DNA of 64,000 bases from UBA4744 sp963723165. Its GTDB lineage: Bacteria > Actinomycetota > Acidimicrobiia > Spongiisociales > UBA4744. The position numbers were made by a program, and so were the translations under genes. The stretch lies in the NCBI GenBank assembly GCA_963723165.1, contig CAVRPP010000007.1, positions 124,001 to 188,000 of the forward strand, in the 5' to 3' direction. Positions within the stretch are counted from its first letter, which is position 1, and every line of letters starts with the position of its first letter. Below the pieces are notes generated by a model that saw nothing but the letters and a program-made list of their open reading frames with translations, had not been told where the DNA came from and searched no databases. Positions 61,162-64,000 of the stretch are shown piece after piece.

Positions 61162-62355
61162 CTAATCCCTCCACGCTTCCCAATACACGCCAAGGCGTTG
61201 GACGAACCGATTGGTGGGTTCTGCATACACCCGCAGACCTTTGGCCCGCGCCCGCTGGTGGAGATCGCGGCGGCGTTGCTCGATGAGAGCGTCGAGAAGC
61301 TCACGTTGTCGTTTCCCTGAAGTGAGGGAGTGGTCGTCGTGGAGGAGTCTTCGCAGTTCGGCGAGGTCGTGAGCGGTTCCTAGTGTTTCTCCGAGATCAT
61401 CGACCGCGAACGCCATCCCTCCGATCACCTCAGGCCACAAACCGTTGAGTGTTTCCAACTGGAAGCGGAGATATCGCACTCGTTTCCGCCAATCGTGGAA
61501 GCTCTCCGCCGACGGTGACCGATAGGCGTCGGCCATGCGGAGTCGGCCCCGATGGTAAGTCCTGGCGAGACCGGGTGCGACCGCTGCATACGTGTTCCTG
61601 ATTGAGGGTTTGGCGTTGGGCCTGCCGAGTGTGCCTTCCAACGGCAGGGCCGCGTGCCGGGCCCGGGCCGACCGCAGTGTGCGCACGATCTGTCGGCGTT
61701 GCTCTGGATCGCCGATGGAGTGTTTGACGGCGCTGGACCGCCGGGCCTTGAGGGCACGACGCACGTCGTCGAAGACGTCGGTGACAAGCACCTCGTCGAA
61801 CCGGTCTTCGATCGCGGATAGCGTGTCGACGGCCACTGCGGCGCTGCGAGCTTCGGAGATGAGGCGTCCGGCGTCCCGTAGTTGAACGTTCTCGAACTGG
61901 TAGACGTCGTGTCCCAGCTCGCCCAGAACGAGCCGGAGGAGGCCCCGGACCCGGCGCATTGCTTTGCGGGCCTCGTGAACCGTCTTTTTCGGGGAAAGGT
62001 CGCCTCCGACAAGAACGTCGATGGCGTAGTCGAGATGCTCGAGGCTGAGGCGCTGGACACCCTGTTGCAGTGACTCTCTTCTCCGCAGTCGAATGGATGG
62101 CTGTTTCAGCTTCCGTGCCGGGGGTAGGGGAACCTGGCGGGACTGTTGCGCCGGTTGAGAAGATGGGCTCTTCAACTGTGGCGGCTGTGCCGCTTGATGG
62201 TTTTCATCGAAGCGAATGACAAGATGGATCTCGGGCTGCTTGTTCCAGGGTGGCAGATGGTCTCTCAGGTCGACGACGACGGCGCCGGAGGGCGGGGGAG
62301 CCGGTGTGGGTGGTGGCGTGGTGACTACATGTAGGGGCGAAGGGGAAGTATCCAT
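61162..62355 (-). CDS. CHAD domain protein
   Basis: A 397-residue protein. A Pro/Gln-rich N-terminus (1-90) precedes the all-helical CHAD domain with conserved basic and His residues (VHEARKAMRRVRGLLRLV, FHDWRKRVRYLRFQLETL, the paired helix motifs). CHAD domains bind polyphosphate, and solitary ones often lie near PPK or CYTH proteins or on polyphosphate granules. No such gene is adjacent. Its place between small membrane proteins is not informative. Confidence 0.85.
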   Translation of the reverse strand: MDTSPSPLHVVTTPPPTPAPPPSGAVVVDLRDHLPPWNKQPEIHLVIRFDENHQAAQPPQLKSPSSQPAQQSRQVPLPPARKLKQPSIRLRRRESLQQGVQRLSLEHLDYAIDVLVGGDLSPKKTVHEARKAMRRVRGLLRLVLGELGHDVYQFENVQLRDAGRLISEARSAAVAVDTLSAIEDRFDEVLVTDVFDDVRRALKARRSSAVKHSIGDPEQRRQIVRTLRSARARHAALPLEGTLGRPNAKPSIRNTYAAVAPGLARTYHRGRLRMADAYRSPSAESFHDWRKRVRYLRFQLETLNGLWPEVIGGMAFAVDDLGETLGTAHDLAELRRLLHDDHSLTSGKRQRELLDALIEQRRRDLHQRARAKGLRVYAEPTNRFVQRLGVYWEAWRD

Positions 62356-62563
62356 CTTGTGAACGTTACACCTCGTCGATCTGCAGCCGGTGAGTTTCGA
62401 TGTCGTCGCTGCATTGAACCGGCCGTCCCCCCAAGGTCAGTCGTGCGCATCGGTTCGGTGAGAGGCACTGCGACTATCTGAGTTGTCGCCTCCACGATCT
62501 ACCCGGGTAGGTTCGGCGGTAGGCTTGATGCGCCGCACCGGCTGACGTAGAAAGGGGGGCCTA

Positions 62564-62896
62564 GTGGACGACAGCTTCGTCTGGCCCGCAGGAGTCATGC
62601 TTGCGGGAGTGGGCGTCTGGATCGCACTGATCGTCTGGCGTGCGTTCATCGGCCGCCGGAGAGAATGGCCACCCTGGATAGAACCAGGCATGTGTCTCAC
62701 CGCAGGTGGCCTCATCCTCATCTCCGGTTTCGCCTGACTCTTGATAGACGGCCCGGTCGTGGGCCAAATCGTTCGACTCGGACTACTGCTTGGCCTGGCC
62801 GCATACGCCTACCGGAAGATCGGCAAGGGTGTGGCTCTAGCCCAGATGGCGGCGGCGGCCCTTGTAGGCGTCCTCGCCCTGGTGGTGACCTTCTAG
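62564..62896 (+). CDS. Small membrane protein, in-frame UGA at codon 58
   Basis: A continuous 110-residue frame interrupted only by TGA (62735-62737). The first part (57 residues from GTG, preceded by AAAGGGGGG) holds one full helix and a short second one ending GLILISGFA. The second part continues LLIDGPVVGQIVRLGLL and holds two more helices. Read through, helix 2 becomes full length. A ggccc/gggcc hairpin with loop ggtcgt lies 13-28 bases after the UGA, with G first in the loop. Alternatives are a TGG to TGA nonsense mutation, or two small genes; the second lacks a good start. Family unknown. Confidence 0.5.
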
Positions 62897-62907
62897 CGAC
62901 CCTGCAT

Positions 62908-62946
62908 ATCGATTCAACCGCCGTCAATCATGGCGGTCGCATCGAT
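62908..62946. terminator. Two-step hairpin after the small membrane gene
   Basis: Nested inverted repeats: atcgat (62908-62913) with atcgat (62941-62946), and accgcc (62917-62922) with ggcggt (62932-62937), around a 9-base loop. A plausible terminator, without a T run. Confidence 0.5.
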
Positions 62947-63254
62947 AGCCGGTTTCGACTCGGAGTGCGGCGCCCAGACCCAGCCCCTTTCCAGGTTCCC
63001 CTCCTTGGCAGAAGCCAGATTGCGGCAATCGTTGGGTAATCGCCAGAGTTGACAGTCATCTCATCGTTGGGGGCATCCCGACCAGGTCGCCACCCGACGA
63101 CTATCCGCAGCGGCGTCCGGGATGACCCAACGGCCACGGAAATTGCCACCAACCGTTCAGCTCGGTGGCGGTCCGGCGGGTGCGGCGATGGGGGATTCTT
63201 CTGTCCCCGCCATCTCCCATAGTATGGAATTGGGAATTGGATGCGATCAGGAAC

Positions 63255-63274
63255 AAGCGATCGTGCGATCGCTT
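63255..63274. promoter_or_regulatory. Perfect palindrome upstream of the DUF6326 gene
   Basis: aagcgatcg-tg-cgatcgctt is a perfect 9-bp inverted repeat around a 2-base centre, 51 bases before the likely start. It could be a repressor site. Confidence 0.5.
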
Positions 63275-63324
63275 TGTGCGAAAGCGAGGCAGGGATGGGG
63301 AGTCGACCAGTTGGACCGGGTCTC

Positions 63325-63690
63325 GTGGACACGAAGGTGAACATACGGATACTGCTCGCTGCGTTCTGGATATGCCATTTCCTGCTGTGGACATTCGGTG
63401 ACATGTTCTCAGTGGCACAGGAGATGGGCGAGCCTGTCACCGATTCGTTGTTCCTCTTCGTTGCGCCTACGACTGCGATCGTGCAGGCTCTGATGGTCGC
63501 CTTTTGCTTGGTGGGGCGTCCCGCCTCCGTTCGGCTGGCCAACCTGATCGTGGCTCCTGTGTACCTGTTGCTCAACGTAGTTTTCTTTGTTGATGCCACA
63601 CAGGGTTGGGAGTATTACCTGGGCATCGGCTATGTGCTGTTCAACGTGCTGATCTTCTGGCATGCGTACAGGTGGCCCACGAACGAGTAG
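63325..63690 (+). CDS. DUF6326-like membrane protein
   Basis: A 121-residue four-helix membrane protein. It starts DTKVNIRILLAAFWICHFLLWTFGDMF, the DUF6326-type opening with an acidic residue in the first helix, and ends LFNVLIFWHAYRWPTNE. The GTG at 63325 gives the family N-terminus; a GTG at 63337 and an ATG at 63295 are alternatives. Function unknown. Confidence 0.65.
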   Translation: MDTKVNIRILLAAFWICHFLLWTFGDMFSVAQEMGEPVTDSLFLFVAPTTAIVQALMVAFCLVGRPASVRLANLIVAPVYLLLNVVFFVDATQGWEYYLGIGYVLFNVLIFWHAYRWPTNE

Positions 63691-64000
63691 AGCCCCCGCC
63701 CATATCCCTCACTCTGCGCTCCCGGCTCAGGTGACATTGAGTGAACCCCGATAACGGGGGGCAGGCGAGTCGCCCATACCTACGAGCGAACCGGCATTCT
63801 GCGCTACCCGCCGGGTGACATTCAGACACCCTCGCATGAGCCTGGCTTGGGTAGCTGCAGGGAAGTAGCACCTCGGAACCAATCGAACGGATGACCGACG
63901 ATGGAGACCGCCATGCTGTCCTGCCATGACCGGCGGCTGCCCCTAGACAGCAGGCGGAGTGCCGCCGGTGTGGGCGTAGTCTTTTCTGGCCGTTATCCAC
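63691..64000. other. Window-end stretch with direct repeats of GGTGACATT
   Basis: No convincing gene in the last 310 bases. The motif gtgacatt with a following c/g-ag occurs twice 84 bases apart (63731 and 63815), in the same orientation. Spaced terminal repeats like this can mark the end of some insertion elements, but no transposase is visible here. Confidence 0.35.

Larger units (their letters stand above)
62897..63324. other. Intergenic region with two palindromes
   Basis: This 428-base region has no convincing gene on either strand. It holds the hairpin at 62908-62946 just after the small membrane gene and the perfect dyad at 63255-63274 just before the DUF6326 gene. No RNA gene is visible. 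Confidence 0.5.

Noticed and set aside
1..64000. tRNA or rRNA genes
   Set aside because: I looked for cloverleaf and T-arm motifs in the intergenic gaps and saw none; a covariance-model search would be decisive.

Overview
This is a high-GC bacterial chromosome segment, densely coded on both strands with many GTG starts and ATGA/TGATG stop-start overlaps. Several gene pairs point to the Actinomycetota: clpS followed by a DUF2017 gene, an XRE regulator coupled to a Lys/Ala/Pro-repeat protein with the layout of mycobacterial HbhA, GlnE with two fused nucleotidyltransferase domains, and Thr-rich lipoproteins. An Acidimicrobiia-like or other deep actinobacterial lineage is plausible, but this is inference. 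I see no rRNA, tRNA, CRISPR array, intact insertion sequence or prophage.

Layout. 1-4.9 kb: a truncated PlsC-type acyltransferase, uridine kinase, proC and a proline dehydrogenase (overlapping), msrA and a Bcp peroxiredoxin. 5-10.4 kb: envelope genes (PspC, a TPM-like membrane protein, PspA, a DUF4230-like protein) and a large membrane FeS oxidoreductase of the FadF type. 10.5-18.5 kb: a GH13 glucosidase, small Cys-rich proteins, a lipoprotein, pheA, a MinD/CpaE-like ATPase, a BldC-like regulator, clpS-DUF2017 and a TrmA/RlmD-type RNA methyltransferase. 18.5-22.6 kb: three overlapping pilin-like genes. 22.7-31.9 kb: a rhodanese, an M15 peptidase, an eRF1-like protein, xdhC with a MobA-like gene, a DUF4332 protein, the HbhA-like pair, an acyltransferase and an epimerase. 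31.9-34 kb: DAHP synthase and tyrA, which complement pheA. 34-36.6 kb: a predicted selenium-containing multiheme cytochrome lipoprotein and a tandem-rhodanese lipoprotein. 36.7-44.4 kb: a frameshifted helicase, an M20 amidohydrolase, and a glnE whose two catalytic halves share a 99.5% identical 624-bp segment. 44.5-53.4 kb: nadE, an aminotransferase, a REC-GGDEF-HD-GYP protein, mgtE and greA. 53.4-64 kb: an ArsR regulator divergent from selD, a transporter, hydrolases, hpt, an acyl-CoA dehydrogenase, a CHAD protein and small membrane proteins.

The main finding is selenocysteine. selD carries an in-frame UGA exactly where the family has its catalytic Cys/Sec, followed by a SECIS-like hairpin. 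About 19 kb away an in-frame UGA joins a short lipoprotein reading frame (signal peptide plus one CXXCH) to a ten-heme reading frame that has no signal peptide of its own. A 7-bp hairpin with G in its loop follows that UGA at the right distance. Read through, the product is an 11-heme Sec-containing lipoprotein encoded just downstream of a surface rhodanese. This may be an undescribed extracytoplasmic redox system. A third, weaker in-frame UGA lies in a small membrane protein at 62.6 kb. Two families of short intergenic repeats recur, and several genes end inside them.
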